Source: Salinisphaera sp052044135
GTDB taxonomy: Bacteria > Pseudomonadota > Gammaproteobacteria > Nevskiales > Salinisphaeraceae
DNA: 64,000 nucleotides
Assembly (NCBI RefSeq): GCF_052044135.1
Contig: NZ_JBQDYF010000001.1
Location: 1-64,000, forward strand
Reading direction: 5' to 3'
In this document: piece by piece, positions 54,447 to 62,676 of the stretch
How positions within the stretch are numbered: position 1 is the stretch's first letter
Layout: each line of letters starts with the position of its first letter
Translations under genes and position numbers: made by a program
Notes under the pieces: model-generated
What the model saw: the letters and a program-made list of their open reading frames with translations, nothing else
What the model was told of the DNA's origin: nothing
The model's database searches: none

Positions 54447-55835
54447 TCAGGAGGCGTCGGCGGTCAGGCCGTATTTTCGAAGCTTTCGGAAAATCGTGGG
54501 CTGGCTGGCGCCGAGTTCGCGGGCGATCTGATACGTGCTTGTACAGCGTTTCAACGCCGCCGCCAGGCAGTCCCGTTCCGCGGCTTCGACCGCCTCGCGC
54601 AGGCGTGGCAGCGGGGCGGCTTCGTCCGCGCGGCCGGGGCTGTGGTTCGCGCCGGGCACGGGACCGAGGGTTGGCGCTGCATGAATCGTGCTGTCGTCGC
54701 TCAGGACGTAAAGCCGCTCGAGCCCGTTTTCCAGTTCGCGCAGATTGCCGTCCCAGCGTTGTGCCAGCAGCGCCGACCAGGCATCCGGCGCCAGCGATTT
54801 GCGTTTTCCATAGCGCTGGTTGAGCGCTGCCAGCATGCGCTGGATGAACAGCGGGATATCTTCGGCCCGGTCTCTCAGCGCCGGAATCGTGATCGGCACG
54901 ACGTTGATCCGGTGATACAGGTCGAGGCGGAAACGTCCGTCCGCCACCATGGCGTCGAGATCGCGGTTGGTCGCCGCGACGAGTCGAAAATCGGCCACGT
55001 GTGATTCAGTGCTGCCCAGCCGCGTGACGCGTCGGTCCTGCAGGATGCGCAGCAGCTTGGTCTGCATGGCCGGCGAGAGTTCGGCAACCTCATCCAGAAA
55101 CAGTGTGCCGCCGTGGGCGCGCTCGGCCAGCCCGGGTTTGCCGTTGCGGGCCGCGCCACTGAACGCGCCCGCGACATAGCCGAACATCTCCGACTCGAAC
55201 AACGTCTCCGGAATGGCGCCGCAATTGGCTTCGACGAACGGGCCGTCCGCGCGTGGGCTGCGGCGATGGAGCAGGCCCGCGATCCGTGTCTTGCCCACGC
55301 CGGTTTCCCCCAGCAACACGACGCTCGCGTCGGTGGGGGCCACGCGTTCCAGCAGCGACACGATCTCGCGCATGCGCGGGTTGCAGGTCGGGATATCCGC
55401 GTCGGCATCCAGTGCCGTCGGCGGGGCGGTTTCGCGCGCGGCCAGCTGGCGCTGCAGCAATTCGTACTCGCGCTGCAGCGTACGGATGTCGGTCATGTCC
55501 TTGGACAGGCTCACGACCCGAACCAACTGGTCGCCATCCCAGACCGGGTAGGCGCTGGCCATCACCGAGCGGCCGGTACGCGTGGCCTGCATGAGATGGC
55601 AGGGGCGGCGCTGTTCGAGTACGCGCACCGTGATCGACGGCGAGAGGATGCCATCGCGTTGCAGATCGTATGTGGAGGCGTTGATGAAGTCCCGCAGCGG
55701 CAGGCCATAGACGCCGGCGCAACTTTCGCTGGCCTTGAGAATGCGGCCGCGCTCGTCGGCGATCACGACGTGGTCGTGGGAATAGGCGAGAACCGCATCG
55801 AGTTCCAGGGCATTGAGGGGGGCGATTGACGGCAT
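54447..55835 (-). CDS. Sigma-54-dependent activator with PAS domain
   Basis: 462-residue enhancer-binding protein. An N-terminal PAS domain (about residues 15-115), an AAA+ domain with Walker A GETGVGKT (176-183), the sigma-54 loop GAFSGA (223-228, where most members have GAFTGA) and Walker B GGTLFLDEV (242-250), and a C-terminal Fis-type helix-turn-helix (TYQIARELGASQPTIFRKLR). The threonine-to-serine change in the loop is conservative and is likely compatible with activity. Divergent from the guanidinobutyrase operon, which has a -24/-12 promoter, so it is the probable activator. Confidence 0.9.
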   Translation of the reverse strand: MPSIAPLNALELDAVLAYSHDHVVIADERGRILKASESCAGVYGLPLRDFINASTYDLQRDGILSPSITVRVLEQRRPCHLMQATRTGRSVMASAYPVWDGDQLVRVVSLSKDMTDIRTLQREYELLQRQLAARETAPPTALDADADIPTCNPRMREIVSLLERVAPTDASVVLLGETGVGKTRIAGLLHRRSPRADGPFVEANCGAIPETLFESEMFGYVAGAFSGAARNGKPGLAERAHGGTLFLDEVAELSPAMQTKLLRILQDRRVTRLGSTESHVADFRLVAATNRDLDAMVADGRFRLDLYHRINVVPITIPALRDRAEDIPLFIQRMLAALNQRYGKRKSLAPDAWSALLAQRWDGNLRELENGLERLYVLSDDSTIHAAPTLGPVPGANHSPGRADEAAPLPRLREAVEAAERDCLAAALKRCTSTYQIARELGASQPTIFRKLRKYGLTADAS

Positions 55836-55851
55836 GGCGATCGAGTCGTAA

Positions 55852-55938
55852 TTGAATCAGGCAAATCTATTTTGAATCGCCTGCCGCAGTCAAAGATTCA
55901 TTATTGAATTGTTCGGCGGGCTCGCTCATCGCTGAATC
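55852..55938. promoter_or_regulatory. Upstream activating sequences for sigma-54 activator
   Basis: TTGAATC at 55852-55858 and 55872-55878, the palindrome GATTCA-N4-TGAAT at 55895-55909 and TGAATC at 55933-55938 give five half-sites in the divergent intergenic region. This is the expected arrangement of enhancer sites for the Fis-type activator encoded to the left. Confidence 0.55.
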
Positions 55939-55951
55939 AAGGGGTTACATC

Positions 55952-55968
55952 CCGGCCCGCTTATTGCT
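55952..55968 (+). promoter_or_regulatory. Sigma-54 promoter of guanidinobutyrase operon
   Basis: CCGGCCCGCTTATTGCT matches the -24/-12 consensus YTGGCACG-N4-TTGCW, with the essential GG (55954-55955) and GC (55966-55967) separated by exactly 10 bases, 34 bp before the start codon. Confidence 0.75.
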
Positions 55969-56001
55969 CTACAAGACGTAGATATAACGAAGGCGAGAAC
56001 C

Positions 56002-56958
56002 ATGGCCAGCAACGAACGCAATCAACCGCTCGGCGGCAACACCATGCCGCGCTTTGGCGGCCCGGCCACGATGATGCGCCTGCCGAGCCAGGCCGATGCG
56101 GCGGGCCTGGATGCTGCGTTCGTTGGCGTGCCGCTGGATATCGGCACCTCCAACCGGCCCGGCACCCGGCTCGGGCCGCGTCAGATCCGCGACGAATCGC
56201 GCATGTTGCGGCCATACAACATGGCCACCGGCGCGGCCCCGTTCGATGCCCTGCAGGTCGCCGATATCGGCGACGTCCCGATCAATACCTTCGATCTGAA
56301 AAAGAGCGTGGACATCATCGAGGCCTTCCATGCCGAGATCATCGCCACCGGCTGCCGGCCGCTGACGCTGGGCGGCGACCACACGCTCACGCTGCCGATC
56401 CTGCGGGCCATGGCCCGGCGGCATGGCCCGGTGGGATTGATCCATGTCGACGCCCATGCCGATACCAACGAGCACATGTTCGGCGAGGCAATCGCCCACG
56501 GCACGCCGTTCCGGCGCGCCATCGAGGAAGGGCTGATCGACACGCCGCGCATGATCCAGATCGGGCTGCGCGGCACCGGCTACGCCGCCGACGATTTCGA
56601 CTGGGCGCGCCAGCAGGGCGCACGCGTGGTGCCGGCCGAACAGTGCTGGCACAAGAGTCTGTCGCCGCTCATGGCCGAAACACGTGAGCAGGTCGGCGGT
56701 GGCCCGGTTTACCTGAGTTTCGACATCGACAGCCTCGATCCCGGGTTCGCGCCGGGCACAGGCACCGCCGAGATCGCCGGCCTGACGCCGCCGCAGGCAC
56801 TGGAGATCGTGCGCGGCTGCCGCGGCCTGGATCTGGTCGGGGCCGATCTGGTCGAGGTCGCGCCGCCCTACGACCCGAGCGGCAATACGGCACTGCTGGG
56901 CGCCAATCTGCTCTACGAAATGCTCTGTGTGCTGCCGGGCGTGACGTATCGCGAATGA
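56002..56958 (+). CDS. Guanidinobutyrase/agmatinase-type ureohydrolase
   Basis: 318-residue member of the arginase/agmatinase family that splits a guanidino compound to urea and an amine or amino acid. The manganese ligands are seen in GGDHTLTLPIL, HVDAHADT and SFDIDSLDPGFAPGTGT. Length and motifs fit Pseudomonas GbuA (4-guanidinobutyrate) as well as SpeB (agmatine) or guanidinopropionase. The neighbouring sigma-54 activator and NCS1 permease favour a catabolic role in nitrogen supply. The exact substrate is not decided. Confidence 0.88.
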   Translation: MASNERNQPLGGNTMPRFGGPATMMRLPSQADAAGLDAAFVGVPLDIGTSNRPGTRLGPRQIRDESRMLRPYNMATGAAPFDALQVADIGDVPINTFDLKKSVDIIEAFHAEIIATGCRPLTLGGDHTLTLPILRAMARRHGPVGLIHVDAHADTNEHMFGEAIAHGTPFRRAIEEGLIDTPRMIQIGLRGTGYAADDFDWARQQGARVVPAEQCWHKSLSPLMAETREQVGGGPVYLSFDIDSLDPGFAPGTGTAEIAGLTPPQALEIVRGCRGLDLVGADLVEVAPPYDPSGNTALLGANLLYEMLCVLPGVTYRE

Positions 56959-57016
56959 CCCATCGCCGGGTAGCAGCCGGCATGACCCAACCGACATAAA
57001 AACCACGGGGGAGACA

Positions 57017-58462
57017 ATGAGCCAAACAGCAAGCGATACCGCACGGTCCACGGGCCGGGCCGGCGTGGTCGAGGTCCGCTCGATCGATTACGTGCCCAAG
57101 TCCGAGCGCCACGGCAAGGTCTGGCACCAGGGGCCGTTCTGGTTCACGGGCAACTTCGTGCTCACGACCATGGTCACCGGCTTCGTCGGCCCGTCGATGG
57201 GGCTGGGTGTGTGGTGGAGCGTGCTCGCGGTGGTGCTGGGCGCGGCTTTCGGCACGTTCTTCATGGCGTTCCATGCCAATCAGGGGCCGCGCCTCGGGCT
57301 GCCGCAGATGATCCAGTCGCGCGCCCAGTTCGGCTCGCGCGGGGCGATTCTGCCGTTTGCTGCCACCATCTTCGTCTACTGCGGCTTCAACGTGTTCAAC
57401 GTCATTCTGGCCACCGAAGCACTGCGGCTGGTGCTGCCCGGCGGGCCGCTGTTCTGGTATCCGTTGCTGGTGCTGCTGGCCATCGGCATTGCCGTCATTG
57501 GCCACGATCTGCTGCATTTCGTGCAGCGCTGGCTCACGCCGATCCTGATTGCCGTATTCGCGGTGCTTACGATTGGCGCGGTGGTGCTGCACGGGCACGC
57601 TGCGGCGCATCAGTCCGGCGCGGGCTGGGCCGTTTTTCTGGTGCAGTTCTCGGCCGCGGCCGGTTACCAGATCAGTTATGCCGTGTATGTGTCCGATTAT
57701 TCACGTTATCTGCCGAGCAACGTGTCGTCGCGCGGCGTGATTTCCTGGACCTATCTCGGCGCGGGCGGTTCGGCGATCTGGCTGATGTCGCTGGGCGCAT
57801 TTCTGGCGGCGGCGCTGCCGCACCCGGAAGCGATCGGCAGCCTACAGTCGGTGGGCAACGAAATACTGCCCGGCTTCGGTACCTTCGCCGTGCTGGCCTC
57901 GGTGCCGGCGCTGATCAGCGTGATGGCCGTGAACATGTACGGTGCCATGCTCACCGGTATCAGCACCATCGACGCCTACCGGCCGGTCCGACCCACGATC
58001 TCGATACGCGTGGTCGGCATCGTGTTGTTCGGCGCGATCGCGACCGCGGTTGCACTCACGATTCCGGACAGTTATCTCGGCAGCTTCAACAACTTCGTCA
58101 TCCTGATGCTGTATTTCCTGGTCCCCTGGACCGCCGTGAATCTGATCGATTTCTATATCGTGCGCCACGGCCGTTACGCGATCACCGAGATCTTCAATCC
58201 GAACGGCATCTACGGGCAATGGTCCTGGCGCGGCATGCTGGCCTACGCGGTGGGCTTTGTCGCCATGATCCCGTTCTTCGATATTTCGTTTTACACCGGC
58301 ACCGTGACGCACTGGCTGGGCGGGGCGGATATCTCGTTTCTCGTCGGTCTGCTCGTCGCGGGCGGATTGTATGGATGGCTCGCTTCCGGGATCGACACTG
58401 TTGCCGAGCGGCGCGCGATCGAGGCCTCCGACCGGGCTCTGGCCGAGCGCGAGACCAGTTGA
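57017..58462 (+). CDS. NCS1-family permease
   Basis: 481-residue membrane protein with twelve hydrophobic segments of the nucleobase:cation symporter-1 family. Recognisable parts are FWFTGNFVLTTMVTGFVGPS, QMIQSRAQFGSRGAILPF and SFNNFVILMLYFLVPWTAVN. It follows the ureohydrolase gene by 58 bp on the same strand, with GGGGGAG before the ATG. It probably imports the substrate of that enzyme (a guanidino or related nitrogen compound) under sigma-54 control. A cytosine or purine substrate is the alternative. Confidence 0.87.
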   Translation: MSQTASDTARSTGRAGVVEVRSIDYVPKSERHGKVWHQGPFWFTGNFVLTTMVTGFVGPSMGLGVWWSVLAVVLGAAFGTFFMAFHANQGPRLGLPQMIQSRAQFGSRGAILPFAATIFVYCGFNVFNVILATEALRLVLPGGPLFWYPLLVLLAIGIAVIGHDLLHFVQRWLTPILIAVFAVLTIGAVVLHGHAAAHQSGAGWAVFLVQFSAAAGYQISYAVYVSDYSRYLPSNVSSRGVISWTYLGAGGSAIWLMSLGAFLAAALPHPEAIGSLQSVGNEILPGFGTFAVLASVPALISVMAVNMYGAMLTGISTIDAYRPVRPTISIRVVGIVLFGAIATAVALTIPDSYLGSFNNFVILMLYFLVPWTAVNLIDFYIVRHGRYAITEIFNPNGIYGQWSWRGMLAYAVGFVAMIPFFDISFYTGTVTHWLGGADISFLVGLLVAGGLYGWLASGIDTVAERRAIEASDRALAERETS

Positions 58463-58537
58463 TGAGGCGCGGGCGCCGACTTCGTTTAAGATGGACGGTG
58501 CCCGAGCCACGCTCGAGCTTTGTGCATCGAGGTTGTT

Positions 58538-58765
58538 GTGAACCCCCAGGATCTGGAAAAACTGGTCACGCGCACCATGCCGTTCGGTAAATACGAAGGG
58601 CGCGTGATCGCCGATCTGCCCGGCGGGTATCTGGCCTGGTTCTCGCGCACCGGTTTCCCGTCCGGCGAACTGGGCCGGCTGCTCGCGTTGATGTATCAGA
58701 TCGACCACAACGATCTGCGCGGATTGCTCAGCCCGTTACGACGCGACGCCGATCCGAGGGGATGA
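58538..58765 (+). CDS. DUF3820 family small protein
   Basis: 75-residue protein beginning at GTG 58538 with a GAGG ribosome site. It matches the DUF3820 pattern: MPFGKYEGRVIADLPGGYLA followed by WFSRTGFPSGELGRLLALM. The family includes small regulators described as quorum-sensing-regulated virulence factors in pseudomonads, and the same domain is attached to some exonucleases. The molecular role is not settled. It lies 75 bp behind the permease gene and may be transcribed on its own. Confidence 0.8.
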   Translation: MNPQDLEKLVTRTMPFGKYEGRVIADLPGGYLAWFSRTGFPSGELGRLLALMYQIDHNDLRGLLSPLRRDADPRG

Positions 58766-58863
58766 CTCGACAGGCACGCCTAGCGATGCATGCTGGCCGG
58801 CAGTTCGCCGCAAAGATACGGTCTCGCCACAATCCAAGGCGTGGCGTCTGGCGAATTTCGCGG

Positions 58864-59547
58864 CTATCGATCGGCTGATGTTCGCAGTCGATACCCGACG
58901 CCGGGCTCGCTACCGATCAACTCCGGGTCGGCGCCCGCATCGATCAGCTTGCGACGCAGTCTCTGTATGTAGACGCGTATATATGCCGTGTCGTCGCTAT
59001 GGACGTTCCCCCATATGTGCTCCATGAGGTGGGCGTGGGAGACGACCTTGTCCGGGTGGCGCATGAGTTCTTTCAACAGATCGAACTCTTTAGGCGTCAG
59101 ACGTACGTTCACGTCTGCCCACGTGACTGTATGGGCCGCGTCGTCGAGCGCCAGGTCGCCGCATTTTAAAACGGCCGGGTTCGATGTTCCGAGTGCTTTG
59201 CGTCGATTGGCGCGCAGCCGCGCCGCCAGCTCCGCGAAATCGAACGGCTTGGTCAGATAGTCGTCGGCGCCTGCGTCCAGCGCGGCGATTTTATCGCGTT
59301 GCGCATCCCGCACCGACAGCACGATCAGTACGGCGTCGCTCACGCCGCGAATGGCGGGTACCAGGTCCTGGCCGTCCATATCGGGCAGCCCGAGGTCCAG
59401 TACGACGACGTCCGGGCGGCGGGCCGAGACCGCGCGCAGCGCCTCGCGGCCGGACGCCGCTTCGAGGACTTCGTAACCCTCGGTCTTCAGTCCGATGCGC
59501 AGGAACCGGCGAATGCCGGGGTCGTCGTCGACAATCAGGGCTTTCAT
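58864..59547 (-). CDS. kdpE: Response regulator KdpE
   Basis: 227-residue OmpR-type response regulator. The phosphorylated D51 is in VVVLDLGLPDMDG, with the acidic pocket VDDDP at the N-terminus and the K of LTKPFDF near 101. The DNA-binding winged helix follows (LTPKEFDLLKELMRHPDKVV, YIRVYIQRLRRKL). It overlaps the kdpD stop by 4 bp. It normally activates kdpFABC under potassium limitation. That operon is absent here, so trkH is a possible target. Confidence 0.93.
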   Translation of the reverse strand: MKALIVDDDPGIRRFLRIGLKTEGYEVLEAASGREALRAVSARRPDVVVLDLGLPDMDGQDLVPAIRGVSDAVLIVLSVRDAQRDKIAALDAGADDYLTKPFDFAELAARLRANRRKALGTSNPAVLKCGDLALDDAAHTVTWADVNVRLTPKEFDLLKELMRHPDKVVSHAHLMEHIWGNVHSDDTAYIRVYIQRLRRKLIDAGADPELIGSEPGVGYRLRTSADR

Positions 59548-62225
59548 GGCGATGGCAAGCTGACCTCGATGCGTGTACCGGAGCCAACGGCCGGCGAAAC
59601 GGCACGGATGTGTCCGCCCATGATTTCGGTCAACTCCTTGCAGATCGCCAGCCCCAGCCCGGTCCCGGGTGCGTTGCGGTCCCCCTGTTCCACGCGATAG
59701 AACATATCAAACACACGCGATTGTTCGGCGGCGGGAATGCCGGGGCCGGTATCGCAAATCGCGATCGTGACGTCGCCGTCTCCCGACCTTGCTTCAATCA
59801 GGATCTCGCTGGCTGCCGGCGAATATTTGGCGGCGTTGTCGAGCAGGTTGGCCAGTACGCGCCGCAGCAGCGTGGCGTCGGCCAGCACCACACGCGCATC
59901 ATAGGCGATATGGAACGCGAGCGTCTGGCTTGCTGAAGCGCCCAGCGACAGCCATGCGGCCTCGACTTCCGGACGGATCGGGCACGGCTTGAGCTCGGGC
60001 ATGAGCGCGCCGTAGCCGACCCGGGTCATGTCGAGCAGGTTTTGTACGAAACGGTCGAGCCGGCTGGCTTCGTCGATCGTGCCCTCCAGCAGTTCCAGTC
60101 GTTCGCCGGCATCCAGCTGATCGAATCGATCGCGCAGCAGCGCCGTGCTGCCGATGATCGAGGAGAGTGGGGTGCGCAGATCATGCGATACCGAGGACAA
60201 TAGCGCCGCGCGCAGACGCGCGGTTTCCTGGGCGAACTGAGCCGATTCGATCTCGGCGGCGAGCCGGGAACGACCGAGCGCGACCGCGGCCTGGTCGCGT
60301 ACTGCGAACAGCAGCCGTTGTTCCTCGACATCGAGATGCCGCTTGCGATCCGGCCAAGCCACGCCGATGACCGCCAGCATGTCATCCGTGCCGCGCAACG
60401 GCACGAAAAACCAACGGGATCGCGGCAGGGTGCCGGTGCCACGGCCGGCCGGCATATTGTGCTCGTACACCCAGCGGGCGGCGACGTAATCCAGGTCGAT
60501 CAGCCCTTCGCTACCGCTGTCGCCCGCGGCCAGCGCCAGTCCGCCATCGGCATCGGCATCGGGATAAAGCACCAGACTCTGCAGTCCGAGCGCGGCCTCC
60601 AGATATTCGGTGATGGTCCAGGCCAGATCGACCGGCCCCACGGCGCCGGCGATCCGGCGCGAGAAATCGTAGAGTCGGGCATGCCGTTCGCTCGCGGTAC
60701 GAATCAAGCGCATCTGCGTGCGTATGCGCGCCGCCTGGCCACCGGCGATCAACGATACGATCAGGAAAAATACCAGCGTCAGGATGTCGTGGGTGCTGTA
60801 GACGGTCAGCGTCAGCCGCGGGTCAGTGAACAGGAAATTGAAGACCAGAAAACAGGCCAGACTCGCCGTGACCGCCGCGCCAATGCCCCGACGGACCGCG
60901 ACCATCAATACGGCACACACGAAGATCAGCGATAACGAACCGGTATCCACGACCAGCGAAAGTGGCCAGGCGAGCGCGGCCGAGGCGGCGGTGGTCGCAG
61001 CCACCCAGCCGATGTTCGTGGTGTCGAGCCAGCGCACGCGGGGGGCTCGGCATGTGCGCGAGCCTGGCTTGACGGTTGCGTCATCGGAGCGCGGCGCCAG
61101 CGTCACCGTGAACTCGCCGGCCTCTCGAATCAGCGTGCCGGCCAGCGATCGACGGAACGCGAGCCAGCGCAGCCGTCGCTGTGACCGCCCGACGAGGATC
61201 TCGGTCACGTTCTGATTGCGGGCGAAGGCCTTGATTTCGGCCACCAGATCGATACCCGACAGGGTGGCGACTTCGCCGCCCAGGCTTTCGGCCAGTCGCA
61301 GTGCATTGCCGATCTCCGGCGCCTGCTCGGCGGCGGTCGCGTCACGCCGGACATGCGCGACGATCCAGGACGCCTGCCGGCGTTCGGCCAGCCGTTTGCC
61401 CAGCCGCACCATGGATTCCGCGGCCGGCCCTTCACCCACCACGACGAGCAGGCGCTCGTGGGTCGGCCATATCCCCGCTTCCGCCCGGGCGCGAAGATGA
61501 TTGCGTACGTCGGCGTCCACCCGTTCGGCTGCCGCGCGCAACGCGATTTCACGCAGCGCCGCCAGATTGCCGCGGGAGAAGAAATGCTCCACCGCGCGGG
61601 CCGCCTGGTCGGGCACATAAACCTTGCCTTCATGCAGGCGCTGGATCAGCTCATCGGGGGGTAGATCCACCAGTTCGATGCTGTCGGCGGCCTCGATCAC
61701 ACTATCGGGCACGGTCTCGCGCACACGAACCCGGCTGATCTGCGCGATCACGTCGTTCAGGGAGGCGAGATGCTGGATATTGAGCGTCGTGAAGACATCG
61801 ATCCCGGCATTCAGCAGTTCCTCGATGTCCTGCCAGCGTTTTTCGTGGCGACTGCCCGGGATATTGCTGTGCGCCAGCTCGTCGATCAGCGCCAGGTCGG
61901 GGGCCGCACGCAATACGGCATCGAGATCGAGTTCTTCAAACTGCCGGCCGCGAGAACGAAGCCGCCGGCGCGGTACGAGAGCAATCCCGCGTAACAGCGC
62001 CTCGGTTTCACGCCGACCGTGGGTTTCGACCAGACCGGCGAGGACCCGCACGCCCGAGCGTGCCAGGGCGGCCGCTTCGGTGAGCATTTCGTAGGTCTTG
62101 CCCACGCCGGGTGCTGCGCCGAGAAAAACCTTGAGCCGCCCGCGACCCGGTCGCCCGTCCGCTGCACGCGCGGCTTCGAGCAGCGCATCGGGATTGGGGC
62201 GTTGATCGGAAGTCGAGGCGGGCAT
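59544..62225 (-). CDS. kdpD: Sensor kinase KdpD
   Basis: 893-residue potassium/turgor sensor kinase. The KdpD-type ATP-binding domain starts at residue 36 (GAAPGVGKT) and is followed by LALIDELAHSNIPGSRHEKR and a Usp-like domain. Four membrane helices are near residues 400-500, then a GAF-like part, and the histidine kinase core with SSVSHDLRTPLSS, NLLDNAAKYSP and DTGPGIP/GTGLGLAICKEL. All expected domains are present. ATG 62225 follows a small membrane-protein gene by 10 bp. Confidence 0.94.
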   Translation of the reverse strand: MPASTSDQRPNPDALLEAARAADGRPGRGRLKVFLGAAPGVGKTYEMLTEAAALARSGVRVLAGLVETHGRRETEALLRGIALVPRRRLRSRGRQFEELDLDAVLRAAPDLALIDELAHSNIPGSRHEKRWQDIEELLNAGIDVFTTLNIQHLASLNDVIAQISRVRVRETVPDSVIEAADSIELVDLPPDELIQRLHEGKVYVPDQAARAVEHFFSRGNLAALREIALRAAAERVDADVRNHLRARAEAGIWPTHERLLVVVGEGPAAESMVRLGKRLAERRQASWIVAHVRRDATAAEQAPEIGNALRLAESLGGEVATLSGIDLVAEIKAFARNQNVTEILVGRSQRRLRWLAFRRSLAGTLIREAGEFTVTLAPRSDDATVKPGSRTCRAPRVRWLDTTNIGWVAATTAASAALAWPLSLVVDTGSLSLIFVCAVLMVAVRRGIGAAVTASLACFLVFNFLFTDPRLTLTVYSTHDILTLVFFLIVSLIAGGQAARIRTQMRLIRTASERHARLYDFSRRIAGAVGPVDLAWTITEYLEAALGLQSLVLYPDADADGGLALAAGDSGSEGLIDLDYVAARWVYEHNMPAGRGTGTLPRSRWFFVPLRGTDDMLAVIGVAWPDRKRHLDVEEQRLLFAVRDQAAVALGRSRLAAEIESAQFAQETARLRAALLSSVSHDLRTPLSSIIGSTALLRDRFDQLDAGERLELLEGTIDEASRLDRFVQNLLDMTRVGYGALMPELKPCPIRPEVEAAWLSLGASASQTLAFHIAYDARVVLADATLLRRVLANLLDNAAKYSPAASEILIEARSGDGDVTIAICDTGPGIPAAEQSRVFDMFYRVEQGDRNAPGTGLGLAICKELTEIMGGHIRAVSPAVGSGTRIEVSLPSP

Positions 62226-62235
62226 GGGAGGCAGT

Positions 62236-62403
62236 CTAGCGCGTCGCGCGAGCGGCGCCGGTGCCATCGATCCCCATATTCAGAGCGAGCACATTGACCA
62301 CCCGCGTGCCGCCACGCGGCACCGTCCAGCGCTCGCAGGCCGCAACTACGGCAAACAACAGTCCGGAACAGGCCAGCCCGATGCCGAGCATCACAATAAT
62401 CAT
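62236..62403 (-). CDS. Small membrane protein encoded before kdpD
   Basis: 55-residue protein with one N-terminal transmembrane helix (MIIVMLGIGLACSGLLFAVV) and a short basic, cytoplasm-type tail. GGGAG lies 8 bases before ATG 62403, and the stop is 10 bp before kdpD, so co-translation is likely. It recalls the small single-helix proteins that accompany kdp genes, such as KdpF, but the sequence is not KdpF-like enough to name. A role in modulating KdpD or a potassium transporter is conceivable (inference). Confidence 0.65.
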   Translation of the reverse strand: MIIVMLGIGLACSGLLFAVVAACERWTVPRGGTRVVNVLALNMGIDGTGAARATR

Positions 62404-62576
62404 CGACCGCTCCCTGCGGGGGATTCGATGGCGCAATGCTTGACTAAGAATCTGTTTAAAACGGATGGCCAATTTTTAACGATCGCGAAAACAATCTATA
62501 AACGAATAATTTATGCCACGCAGACGAGCGCTTGGGCAGCCGGTTCGCGGGTGGTAGGGCGCGTGCTGGGTGGCTA

Positions 62577-62593
62577 TTTACGGTTTGTTTACA
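62577..62593 (+). promoter_or_regulatory. KdpE-box-like sequence before trkH
   Basis: TTTACG-GTTTG-TTTACA follows the pattern TTTATA-N5-TTTACA of the E. coli KdpE site (as I recall it), with two mismatches, 84 bp upstream of the proposed trkH start in the kdp-trkH divergent region. Confidence 0.45.
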
Positions 62594-62676
62594 GCGAGGC
62601 GTCATTTTGACTACGGCATTTAAACGGCGCCGCGGGCGAGAATTTCGTCCCCCTTTTCCATTTGCCGAACACCGTT

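Noticed and set aside
58538..58765. TTG start at 58520 for the DUF3820 gene
   Set aside because: It adds six residues not typical of the family; GTG 58538 has the better-spaced GAGG.
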